Source of the DNA: Kordiimonadaceae bacterium
Lineage (GTDB): Bacteria; Pseudomonadota; Alphaproteobacteria; Sphingomonadales; Kordiimonadaceae
Assembly: GCA_030148905.1 (NCBI GenBank)
Contig: JASBSO010000245.1
Location: 1 to 39,751 of the forward strand
DNA: 39,751 nt
Reading direction: 5' to 3'
Positions 28,508-39,751 of the stretch are shown one piece after another. The notes under the pieces are model-generated. The model had not been told where the DNA came from. It worked only from the letters and a program-made list of their open reading frames with translations, and made no database searches. Within the stretch, counting starts at the first letter, position 1, and every line of letters starts with the position of its first letter. The position numbers were made by a program, and so were the translations under genes.

Positions 28508-29503
28508 CTAATCTTCCAAACTTTTCATAAAGCTGATCAGGCCGCGCATATAGCGTTGTTGGTCGTCATACATCGCCATGTGCGAGCCGTCGGGCAGGTT
28601 CAGCAGCACACCCTGCGGCAACTCGCGCGCCATCGCCTGCATATGGGCCGGGTCCATGGTGTCCCACTGCGACATAATCACCAGTGCGGGCACGTCGATG
28701 CGCTTGAGGTCATTAAAGCGCTCCCAATCCAAGAGGCGCCCGCGCAGGCCAAATTCGCTTGGTCCCTGCATCAGCACATAAATATGGCTATTGGTGTGGG
28801 CAAAGGCGCGCTGCACCGGGTCGGGCCATGTGGCCGCGGGCATGCGCAAAACATGGCGTTCGTAATGTTCGCGCTCCAACAGGCTTAAATATTCAGGGTT
28901 TGAGAAATCTTCGGCTGCTTCATAGGCCTTGATTTTCGCGAGCGCTGCGGGGTCGAAGCGCTTGGCCAGCACCCGCTCGGCATAGGCGTTATAGCCCTTG
29001 ATCGACGACATCATGTTCGAAATAACGAGACATTTCAGATTGGCCTGATATTTCAGCGCATATTCGATCGCCAAAATACCACCCCAGCTATGCCCCAAGA
29101 GGCAAAAATTATCGGGGCCAAGGCCAAGCGCAGTGCGCACCTGTTCGACTTCTTCGACAAAGCGGTCGCGCCGCCACAGGTCGTCATTGTCGGGTTTGTC
29201 GCTGCGGTAACTGCCCAACTGGTCATAATAATAATATTCGATCTCGGCGCCGGGGAGATAGCTGTCCATCGCCTCGAAATATTCGGACGAACTGCCGGGA
29301 CCGCCGTGCAGCAGCAACAGCTTGAGCTTGGGGTTGTTGCCAACGCGCTTGGTCCACACGCGGTAAGTGCCCGCAGGCGTGTCAACAGGGATCATCCGCG
29401 CCCCGCCCGCGAGCACATCCCCCCGGCCCGTATTGTCATGATAGCCTTGCCCGACCGCCGCCGACGTCAAACACAGAACCAAAATCAAAATGCGTAGCAT
29501 CAC
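28508..29503 (-). CDS. Secreted alpha/beta hydrolase, proline iminopeptidase-like
   Basis: LLLLHGGPGSSSEYFEAMDSYL, YYYDQLGSYRSDKPD, FCLLGHSWGGILAIEYALKY; N-terminal signal peptide. Confidence 0.92.
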   Translation of the reverse strand: MMLRILILVLCLTSAAVGQGYHDNTGRGDVLAGGARMIPVDTPAGTYRVWTKRVGNNPKLKLLLLHGGPGSSSEYFEAMDSYLPGAEIEYYYYDQLGSYRSDKPDNDDLWRRDRFVEEVEQVRTALGLGPDNFCLLGHSWGGILAIEYALKYQANLKCLVISNMMSSIKGYNAYAERVLAKRFDPAALAKIKAYEAAEDFSNPEYLSLLEREHYERHVLRMPAATWPDPVQRAFAHTNSHIYVLMQGPSEFGLRGRLLDWERFNDLKRIDVPALVIMSQWDTMDPAHMQAMARELPQGVLLNLPDGSHMAMYDDQQRYMRGLISFMKSLED

Positions 29504-29541
29504 CGCCCTCCCCTTTTCATTCTAGAGGCTATCCAAAGACA

Positions 29542-29567
29542 AACGCCGGGAGCAAGCCCCCGGCGTT
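29542..29567 (-). terminator. Hairpin terminator downstream of the M13 peptidase gene
   Basis: AACGCCGGG...CCCGGCGTT perfect 9-bp arms; read on minus strand it is followed by TTTGTCTTT. Confidence 0.65.
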
Positions 29568-29589
29568 CACATGTTGAATTTTCTGCGCC

Positions 29590-31674
29590 CTACCAGATCC
29601 GCACGCGCTCCTCCGGCGGCAGGTACAGTGCATCATCCTCGGTGACATTAAACGCCTCGTACCAGGCGTCATGATTGCGCACCACGCCGTTGACGCGGAA
29701 GATGTTGGGGCTGTGCGGGTCCGACTTGAGGCGTTGAAGCGTCGCTTCCTCGCGCGATTTGGACTTCCACACCTGTGCCCAGGCCAGGAAAAAGCGCTGA
29801 TCGCCGGTCAGACCGTCAATCACCGGGGCTTCCTTGCCGTCCAGCGACAATTTATAGGCGTGATAGGCCATGGCAAGGCCGCCGACATCGCCGATATTTT
29901 CACCCAGCGTAAAGCTGCCATCGACAAAATTGCCTTCGACCGCCTCATAGCCGTTATATTGTTCAACCAGCATATTGGCGCGCGCCTCAAAATTGGCGCG
30001 GTCCTCGTCGGTCCACCAGTTGCGCTGAACGCCGCCCGCATCCGATTTGGAGCCCTGATCGTCAAAACCGTGGCCCATTTCGTGGCCAATCACGGCGCCA
30101 ATGCCGCCGTAATTCACCGCCGGGTCGGCGCTGGGGTCGAAGAAGGGCGGCTGCAGGATCGCCGCCGGGAAAACGATTTCGTTGAACTGCGGGTTATAAT
30201 AGGCATTGACCGTTTGCGGGGTCATGAACCATTCGTCCTTGTCGGTTGGGCGGCTCAGCCGGTCGATCCCGTCCTCGTAGAAAAAGGCGGAAACGCGCTT
30301 GTAGTTGCCATAAAGGTCACCCGGCACGATCTCGATCGCAGACAGGTCTTTCCACTTGTCGGGATAAGCAATTTTGGGCCGGAAGGCGGCGAGCTTGGCT
30401 TGCGCCTGCTCTTTGGTGTCCTCGCCCATCCAGTCCAGGTCATCAATCCGCTCGCCCAGGGCTTTGCGGAGATTTTCCACCAGATCTTCCATTTGCGCCT
30501 TGGCGCTTTCGGGGAAATAGCGGTCCACATAAATCTGGCCCAGCGCTTCGCCCAGACCCTGACGGTTGCCGACAACCGCAACGCCGCGCTGCCAGCGGGC
30601 GCGCTGTTCGGGCTGGCCGCGCAGCACCTTGCCGTAAAAGGCAAAATTGGCGTCATCGATCGCTTCTGACAGATAAGGTGCGTGGTTCGAGATCGCGTGA
30701 TAGGTCAGATAGGCCTTCCAGGTCTCGACAGGCGTATCGTTGATCACATCGATAATGGGCGCAATCGCCGTTGGATGACTGACATTGATGGTGTCGATGT
30801 CTGCGCCGATGATGTCCAGCATGCGCACAAAATCCACGCCAGGATAGAGCGTCCCCAGCTCTGCCACCGGTGTGGGGTTATAGGTTTTGTCGCGGTTACG
30901 CCGGTCGGCACGCGGCCAGTGCGCCTCGGCGACGCGGGTCTCTGCGGCCAAAATCGCCTCGGCCTTGGCCCCCGCGTCCTCGACGCCGGCAAAACCAAGC
31001 ATTTCGGCAATATGGTCGACATAGGCAGCGCGGATGCTCTGGAACCGCTCGCTGTCATCAAGATAATAGTCCCGGTCGGGCAACCCAAGGCCGCTGGCCG
31101 ACAGGTTGAAATTGTACTTATCGGGGTTTTTGCGGTCGATCCCGATGGCAAAGCCCAGTGGGGAATTGAGGTTTTCCTCCCCCGATTTGGCAAAAAGCGC
31201 CGCAATATCGGCGTGCGTATTGGCGGCGGCAATCTCGTCCAGCAGCGGCTGCATCGGCGTGATCCCCGCAGCATTGCGCGCTTCGTTGTTGACGAAGCTG
31301 GCATAATAATCGCTGACCTTCTGCTCGACACTGCCTTGTGCCAGGTCCTGGCTGGTCAGATCTTCGATAATGGCGCGCACACGTTCATCCGAGCGGTCGC
31401 GCAACGCATTAAAGGCGCCAAAGCTGGTTTTATCAGCGGGGATTTCATACCCGTCATACCAGGTGCCCGAGGCATAGGCGAAGAAATCATCACCGGGGTC
31501 AACGGCCTCGTTGCGGGCGCTCAGGTCCACGCCGAAGCTGCCAAGTTCGGGGCTTGCCGCAGCCTGCGAAACGTTATGATTTTGGGTGTCAGACGACGTC
31601 GTCTCGGATTGACCGCACGCAGCAAGCGCCAGCAGCGATACGGTCGCCGCAAGTTTCAAGGTTGATGGTTTCAT
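29590..31674 (-). CDS. M13 family metallopeptidase (neprilysin/PepO-like), lipoprotein
   Basis: Lipobox LLALAACGQ; GAVIGHEMGHGFDDQGSKSDAGG (HExxH); TLGENIGDVGGLAMAYHAY; C-terminal YLPPEERVRIW. Confidence 0.97.
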   Translation of the reverse strand: MKPSTLKLAATVSLLALAACGQSETTSSDTQNHNVSQAAASPELGSFGVDLSARNEAVDPGDDFFAYASGTWYDGYEIPADKTSFGAFNALRDRSDERVRAIIEDLTSQDLAQGSVEQKVSDYYASFVNNEARNAAGITPMQPLLDEIAAANTHADIAALFAKSGEENLNSPLGFAIGIDRKNPDKYNFNLSASGLGLPDRDYYLDDSERFQSIRAAYVDHIAEMLGFAGVEDAGAKAEAILAAETRVAEAHWPRADRRNRDKTYNPTPVAELGTLYPGVDFVRMLDIIGADIDTINVSHPTAIAPIIDVINDTPVETWKAYLTYHAISNHAPYLSEAIDDANFAFYGKVLRGQPEQRARWQRGVAVVGNRQGLGEALGQIYVDRYFPESAKAQMEDLVENLRKALGERIDDLDWMGEDTKEQAQAKLAAFRPKIAYPDKWKDLSAIEIVPGDLYGNYKRVSAFFYEDGIDRLSRPTDKDEWFMTPQTVNAYYNPQFNEIVFPAAILQPPFFDPSADPAVNYGGIGAVIGHEMGHGFDDQGSKSDAGGVQRNWWTDEDRANFEARANMLVEQYNGYEAVEGNFVDGSFTLGENIGDVGGLAMAYHAYKLSLDGKEAPVIDGLTGDQRFFLAWAQVWKSKSREEATLQRLKSDPHSPNIFRVNGVVRNHDAWYEAFNVTEDDALYLPPEERVRIW

Positions 31675-31828
31675 AATCTCCCCCCTTATGGGTATTCAGG
31701 CCACTAAACACACGGGGCAGAGCCATTTGGCCCTGCGCCGGTGCGGCGCAGATTAGGGCAGGAGACGCCCCAAGTCGAATCCCAGAACGCGCAAACCGGC
31801 AAATTTTGTGGAAAACTAAACCAAGGTG

Positions 31829-32371
31829 CTAAAGAAGCGCCCGCAGGTCCTGATTTTGTGGGGCAACAACCGCAACAATCTGCTGTCGGTCATTGTCGCG
31901 GCCGGCAATGAACGGGAAAAAGCCAACCGAAACATCGGTGCGGTATTCCGCCAGCGTGGCGTCTTTGACCATGATTCGCGCAAAGCGGGGTTCGTGCAAG
32001 GTGCTGACCTGGTCCAGCACCCGGTGCCGCCCGCCATAACACTGGCTGTTGGTAAATTCGTCCAAAAAGCGGCCCGTATAGTCGTGATGGGTCAGCTCGA
32101 CCACGCTCGTGCCCTCAAGACGGACGATGAAGCGCGGGCTTTCGGCTTGTTCTTCGCGTTCGAAAATAAAAAACCACCGCAGGAAATTGCGAAACCGCGA
32201 CGGCAGCAATTGGCGGCGGTGCGGGGTGCCATCATTTTCGGCGCGCAAGGCATGAAATTCGTCAATGAATTGAATTGCCGGGTGGCCAGTTTCGATATCC
32301 TTGGCCTCGACCAAAGTCACAGGCGCATTGCAAATCGATTCGTATTGGCTTTTCCATGTCGCCTGAAGCAC
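31829..32371 (-). CDS. PAS_5-like domain protein (alphaproteobacterial hypothetical)
   Basis: 180 aa; LLPSRFRNFLRWFFIFEREE...FIVRLEGTSVVELTHHDYTGRFLDEF...VSVGFFPFIAG; family from memory. Confidence 0.6.
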   Translation of the reverse strand: MLQATWKSQYESICNAPVTLVEAKDIETGHPAIQFIDEFHALRAENDGTPHRRQLLPSRFRNFLRWFFIFEREEQAESPRFIVRLEGTSVVELTHHDYTGRFLDEFTNSQCYGGRHRVLDQVSTLHEPRFARIMVKDATLAEYRTDVSVGFFPFIAGRDNDRQQIVAVVAPQNQDLRALL

Positions 32372-32449
32372 AGTTTTGATCCTGCTTTTGCCCCGACTTT
32401 ATCTGTCTTTGGAAAAGTCTACGCCCGAAAGACAAGATTGAGCAACTTA

Positions 32450-35358
<2,909 letters not shown>

Positions 35359-35376
35359 GCTTCCCCCCTAAATGTC

Positions 35377-36519
35377 TTAGTGGCCGACCCGGCGGATATG
35401 CCGTTCGCCGATGTCCGCCACCTTGGTCACCCCCAAAAGCGCCATGGCAAGCTGAAGCTCCTTGCGCAGCACGGCAAACATATGGTCAACCCCCGCTTCG
35501 CCCGCCGCTGACAGCGCATAAAGATAGGCGCGCCCGACTGAGCAGGCATCGGCCCCAAGCGCCAGCGCCTTCAAGATATGTGTGCCGCGCCGAATACCAC
35601 CGTCAGCAATAAGCGTCAGCGCATCGCCCACCCGGTCGCGGATGGGCCGGATGCAGTCCACCGGGGCTGCAGCCCCGTCAAGCTGCCGTCCGCCGTGGTT
35701 GGAAAGCATCAGCCCCGTCGCCCCTGCATCCCGCGCCCGCTCGGCATCTTCTGGCGAGGTGACGCCCTTCAAAAGCAGCGGCCCGCCCCACTCGCCAGCC
35801 AGCCACTCGGCGTCCTTCCAATTGAGGTGATGGTCAAACTGTTCGCCGACATATTGCAGCAGGCTCATAGCCCCGGCTTTATCGAGTGTGTCGTCACCGG
35901 GGCGCACATTGGCGATGCGAAAATCGGGGTGCAGCAGATAATTGAGCGACCAGTGCGGATGCGCGGCAAAGCTGGCCAGACTACCCAGCGACCAGCGGGG
36001 CGGCATGACCATGCCGGTGTGAATGTCGCGCTCGCGGTTTCCGTGGGCGGCAAGGTCAACGGTCAATGCCAGCGCCTTGAAGCCTGACTCTTTGGCACGC
36101 GCCACCCAGTCACGGACAATGCCGCGGTCCTTGAACAGATAGACCTGAAACAGGTTCGGACCCGGATTGGCGGCAGCCACATCTTCGATGGTCGAGGTGC
36201 CCAGCGTCGACAGGCTATACATCGTGCCAGCCCGGTGCGCGGCGCGGGCCACGGCGAGTTCCTTTTTGTGGTGGAACAGCCGCGTCATCCCCGTGGGCGA
36301 CAGGAAAAACGGCAAGGCCAGGTCGATACCCATCAGCCGAGTTGTCAGATCGACCTCGGCGACATCGTTCAACACCTCGGTCAGAAATTCATAGCGGTCA
36401 AAGGCGTCCGTATTGTTGGCAAGCGACCATTCGTCCTCCGCCCCGCCGTCCATATAATGAAAGATGGGCGCAGGCAGCCGGTCTTTCGCCAGCGCGCGAA
36501 AGTGCATGATGCGGGTCAC
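35377..36519 (-). CDS. FMN-dependent alpha-hydroxyacid oxidase/dehydrogenase (LldD-like)
   Basis: FHYMDGGAEDEWSLANN, FFLSPTGMTRLFHHKKELAVARAAHRAG, MLSNHGGRQLDGA, LIADGGIRRGTHILKALALGADACSVGRAYLY. Confidence 0.95.
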   Translation of the reverse strand: MTRIMHFRALAKDRLPAPIFHYMDGGAEDEWSLANNTDAFDRYEFLTEVLNDVAEVDLTTRLMGIDLALPFFLSPTGMTRLFHHKKELAVARAAHRAGTMYSLSTLGTSTIEDVAAANPGPNLFQVYLFKDRGIVRDWVARAKESGFKALALTVDLAAHGNRERDIHTGMVMPPRWSLGSLASFAAHPHWSLNYLLHPDFRIANVRPGDDTLDKAGAMSLLQYVGEQFDHHLNWKDAEWLAGEWGGPLLLKGVTSPEDAERARDAGATGLMLSNHGGRQLDGAAAPVDCIRPIRDRVGDALTLIADGGIRRGTHILKALALGADACSVGRAYLYALSAAGEAGVDHMFAVLRKELQLAMALLGVTKVADIGERHIRRVGH

Positions 36520-36541
36520 GCTGTCGAGCCGGGCGATGGGC

Positions 36542-37408
36542 TTACTCCCCGTCGGTCAGCGGCCAGTATGTCTCGGGCCGACGGTCGCGGAAGAACTGCC
36601 ACAAATTGCGCACCTCGCGGATTTTGTCCATGTCGAGGTCGTGCACCAACAGTTCATCGCCGTCGCGACTGGCTTCGGCTTCAATCTGCCCGCGCGGGTT
36701 CACAAAATAGCTTTGGCCGTAAAATTCGCCGATATTCCAGGGCGCTTCGGTGCCCACGCGGTTGATCGCGGCGATATAGCAGCCATTGGCGGCCGCCGCA
36801 GCGGGCTGCTCGAGCTTCCAGAGATATTCCGACAGGCCCGCAACCGTCGCCGAGGGGTTGACGATCAGCTCTGCCCCATTCAGCGCCAGCGCGCGCCAGC
36901 CTTCGGGGAAATGGCGGTCATAGCAGATATAAACCCCCAGCTTGCAATATTGGGTGTCGAACACCGGCCAGTCGGACGACCCCGGCTTGAAGAAAAACTT
37001 CTCCCAAAATCCGGCCACCTGCGGGATATGGGTTTTGCGGTATTTGCCGAGATAGGTGCCGTCGGCGTCGATAACGGCGGCGGTGTTGTAATAGACCCCG
37101 GTCATGTCGCGTTCGTAAATCGGCACGACGATCACCATTTTGTACTTTTCGGCATAGTCCTGCATCAGGCGGGTGGTTGGCCCGTCGGGGATCTCCTCCG
37201 CCGCGTCATACCATTTGGTGGCCTGGCTCGGGCAGAAATAGGGCTGGGTAAACACCTCCTGAAAGCACAAGACCTGCACGCCCTTCTCGCCCGCCTCTTC
37301 AATAAAGGGGATATGCGCCTCGATCATCGCTTTGCGGATAGTCTCGGGGTCGTTGTCGGTCGATGACTTCAGCCCGACCTGAATCACGCCTGCTTTCAAA
37401 GTTGCCAT
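36542..37408 (-). CDS. Beta-ureidopropionase / N-carbamoyl amidohydrolase (nitrilase superfamily)
   Basis: VLCFQEVFTQPYFCPSQ, GKYRKTHIPQVAGFWEKFFFKPG, LGVYICYDRHFPEGWRALALNGAELIVNPSAT; operon context. Confidence 0.92.
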   Translation of the reverse strand: MATLKAGVIQVGLKSSTDNDPETIRKAMIEAHIPFIEEAGEKGVQVLCFQEVFTQPYFCPSQATKWYDAAEEIPDGPTTRLMQDYAEKYKMVIVVPIYERDMTGVYYNTAAVIDADGTYLGKYRKTHIPQVAGFWEKFFFKPGSSDWPVFDTQYCKLGVYICYDRHFPEGWRALALNGAELIVNPSATVAGLSEYLWKLEQPAAAAANGCYIAAINRVGTEAPWNIGEFYGQSYFVNPRGQIEAEASRDGDELLVHDLDMDKIREVRNLWQFFRDRRPETYWPLTDGE

Positions 37409-37468
37409 ACTGCCGTCCCTTGTCTGTAATGTTGTCCGATTTGCCCCAATCAAACCCCGAAGCGCAGA

Positions 37469-38965
37469 TTAGTCTTCAAGGCTGGGGAATGTAAACTGCG
37501 CGCCCGCACGAATGCCCGTGGGCCAGCGCGATGTGATGGTTTTCAGTCGCGTGTAAAAATGCACGGCCTCGGGCCCGTATATCCCGTGCGCACCGAAAAT
37601 CGACTGCTTCCAGCCGCCAAAGCTGTGATAGCCGACCGGCACCGGGATCGGCACATTGACCCCGACCATGCCCACCTGGATGCGTTTGCTGAAATCGCGC
37701 GCCGCATCGCCGTCGCGGGTAAAAATGGCGGTGCCATTGCCATATGCGTGCGCATTGATCATATCGACCGCATCGGCGTAGCTGCTCGCGCGCACAATGC
37801 TGAGGACAGGGCCAAAAATCTCTTCGCAGTACACGGTCATTTCGGTTCCGACATGATCCAGAAGCGTACCGCCGACCCAGAAGCCGCCTTCGTAACCCTG
37901 CAGGCGGAAGCCGCGCCCATCCACCACCACTTTGGCCCCTTCAGCCTCGCCTTTGGAAATCAGGCCCTCGATGCGGTCCTGTGCGGCGCGGGTGATCACC
38001 GGCCCCATTTCAGCGTCCGGGTCGGTTGACGGGCCGATTTTGAGCGCTGCCACCTGCGGGGCCAATTTTTCAACCAGCCGGTCAGCGGTGTCTTCGCCCA
38101 CAGGCACGGCAACCGATACCGCCATGCAGCGCTCCCCCGCCGAGCCGAAGCCCGCGCCCAACAAGGCGTCCGCCGCCTGATCCAGGTCGGCATCGGGCAT
38201 GATGACCATATGGTTCTTGGCCCCGCCCAACGCCTGTACCCGCTTGCCGGCAGCGGTACCGCGCCGGTAGACATAGTCGGCGATGGGCGTTGAGCCAACA
38301 AAGCTGACCGCCATGATACCCGGATGGTCGAGGATCGCGTCCACCGCATCCTTACCGCCGTGCACCACGTTAAACACACCCTTGGGCAAGCCCGCCTCAT
38401 CCAACAGGTCGGCAATCAGATTGGCCGACGAGGGGTCGCGTTCCGACGGTTTGAGAATGAAGCTGTTGCCGCACACCAGCGCCATGGGGATCATCCACAA
38501 GGGCACCATGGAGGGGAAATTAAAGGGTGTAATGCCCGCGACCACACCCAGTGGCTGGCGCTCGGACGCGCTGTCGATATCGGGGCCGACATTGCGGCTG
38601 AAATCGCCCTTTAAAAACTCAGGCGCGCCGCAGGCATATTCGATGACCTCCAGCGCGCGCGCCACCTCGCCCAGCGCATCGGCGTGGGTTTTGCCGTGTT
38701 CGCGGCTGATGGTGCGGGCGATTTCGTCCTTGCGGCGCTCACAAATCTCCCGCAGGGCAAACATCACCCGCGCGCGCTTGGCGGGCGGCGTATCGCCCCA
38801 TGCGGCCCCGGCCTCGGCGGCGCCCCTGACCGCAGCGTCCACCTCGGTGGCACCGCCCATGGTCACCTGCGCAATTTCCTCGCCGGTGGCGGGATTGAAC
38901 ACAGGCTGCACAGCGCCGGACCGCTGCGGCGCACCGCCAATGATATGCGGGATGACCTCGCCCAT
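37469..38965 (-). CDS. mmsA: CoA-acylating methylmalonate/malonate-semialdehyde dehydrogenase
   Basis: GVVAGITPFNFPSMVPLWMIPMALVCGNSFILKPSERDPSS, QALGGAKNHMVIMPDADLDQAADALLGAGFGSAGERCMA. Confidence 0.95.
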   Translation of the reverse strand: MGEVIPHIIGGAPQRSGAVQPVFNPATGEEIAQVTMGGATEVDAAVRGAAEAGAAWGDTPPAKRARVMFALREICERRKDEIARTISREHGKTHADALGEVARALEVIEYACGAPEFLKGDFSRNVGPDIDSASERQPLGVVAGITPFNFPSMVPLWMIPMALVCGNSFILKPSERDPSSANLIADLLDEAGLPKGVFNVVHGGKDAVDAILDHPGIMAVSFVGSTPIADYVYRRGTAAGKRVQALGGAKNHMVIMPDADLDQAADALLGAGFGSAGERCMAVSVAVPVGEDTADRLVEKLAPQVAALKIGPSTDPDAEMGPVITRAAQDRIEGLISKGEAEGAKVVVDGRGFRLQGYEGGFWVGGTLLDHVGTEMTVYCEEIFGPVLSIVRASSYADAVDMINAHAYGNGTAIFTRDGDAARDFSKRIQVGMVGVNVPIPVPVGYHSFGGWKQSIFGAHGIYGPEAVHFYTRLKTITSRWPTGIRAGAQFTFPSLED

Positions 38966-39751
38966 CAGTTCAGGCCCTTCAAAATATCAGCGAGCGTGCC
39001 AAAGGCAAAATCGATATGCGACTTTTCGATAATCAGCGGCGGGCTGAGCGCGATATTATCGCCTGTGGTGCGGATCAGCAGCCCGCGTTCATAGGCCTCT
39101 AAGAAGCAGCCAAAGGCACGCTTGGTCGGCGCACCCGGAATCGATTCCAGCTCGATTCCACAAATTAGACCCATATTGCGCAAATCGCGCACATAAGGCA
39201 GGCCGCGCAAGCTGTGCACTGCGTCTTCCCAATAATTCCACAACTCGGTCGCACGGGTAAACAGCCCCTGTTCTGCCGACAGGTCCAGCATCGCCAGTGC
39301 CGCCGCGCACGCCATCGGATTGGCCGAATAGGTATAGCCGTGGAACAGCTCAGGCGCGCTTTCGGGCCCCTGCATGAAGGCGTCATAGACAAAATCGCGC
39401 ACCAGCGTCGCGCCCATGGGGATCACGCCGTTGGCGATCGCCTTGGCGGCGCAGGCAATGTCGGGCACCACGCCGAAATACTCGGTCGCTGTCGGTTTGC
39501 CGATGCGGCCAAAGCAGGTGATGACCTCGTCCATGATCATCAAAATGCCGTGCTTGTCGCATATTTCGCGGATGCGCTCCAAATAGCCTTTGGGCGGCAT
39601 ATACACCCCGCCCGACGCCATGAGGGGTTCAACGATCACAGCGGCGATGGTCGACGGGTCGTGCAGTTCGCACAGCCGCTCCAGGTCATCGGCAAGCCAC
39701 GCCCCGTGCTCGGGCTGACCGCGCGAAAAGCGGTTTTCCTCGATCCCGTGG
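38965..39751 (-). CDS. Class III aminotransferase (omega-amino acid / beta-alanine:pyruvate type), 5' part outside window
   Basis: Frame open to the right edge (HGIEENRFSRGQPEHGAWLADDLERLCELHDPSTIAAVIVEPLMASGGVYMPPKGYLERIREICDKHGILMIMDEVITCFGRIGK...); stop overlaps mmsA start. Confidence 0.93.
   Translation of the reverse strand, partial: HGIEENRFSRGQPEHGAWLADDLERLCELHDPSTIAAVIVEPLMASGGVYMPPKGYLERIREICDKHGILMIMDEVITCFGRIGKPTATEYFGVVPDIACAAKAIANGVIPMGATLVRDFVYDAFMQGPESAPELFHGYTYSANPMACAAALAMLDLSAEQGLFTRATELWNYWEDAVHSLRGLPYVRDLRNMGLICGIELESIPGAPTKRAFGCFLEAYERGLLIRTTGDNIALSPPLIIEKSHIDFAFGTLADILKGLN

Noticed and set aside
32404-32434. TGTCTTT...AAAGACA inverted repeat after hydA
   Set aside because: Only 7-bp arms with a 17-nt loop and no T-run; too weak to call a terminator.

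Overview
The window is a dense, GC-rich bacterial chromosomal segment. The PleC/DivJ-type kinase, PAS_5-like protein, TorF-like porin and gene content suggest an alphaproteobacterium (inference only). I see about 30 protein-coding genes and no convincing rRNA, tRNA, CRISPR array, prophage or transposon. Left to right: small membrane protein (partial) / XRE regulator / UbiD decarboxylase / PmbA (TldE) / CysQ-like phosphatase; M23 peptidase + TorF-like porin; XseA; PurD; orphan PAS histidine kinase; RND adaptor + permease; gamma-glutamyltransferase; peroxiredoxin-like + YHS protein; nitrilase; methyl-accepting chemotaxis protein (MCP); FadL-like outer-membrane protein; GalE + Tat-exported amidase; sulfotransferase; HDAC-family deacetylase; DUF547; alpha/beta hydrolase; M13 peptidase; PAS_5-like protein; and a minus-strand operon for reductive pyrimidine / beta-alanine catabolism running off the right edge. 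Most of this is ordinary. The best second looks are: (1) an in-frame TAA splitting the first transmembrane helix from the rest of an otherwise intact MCP; (2) an FMN-dependent alpha-hydroxyacid dehydrogenase embedded in the pyrimidine-catabolic operon; (3) a Gly replacing the usual Asp in the metal-binding motif of the dihydropyrimidinase. I found no clear evidence for a wholly new system.
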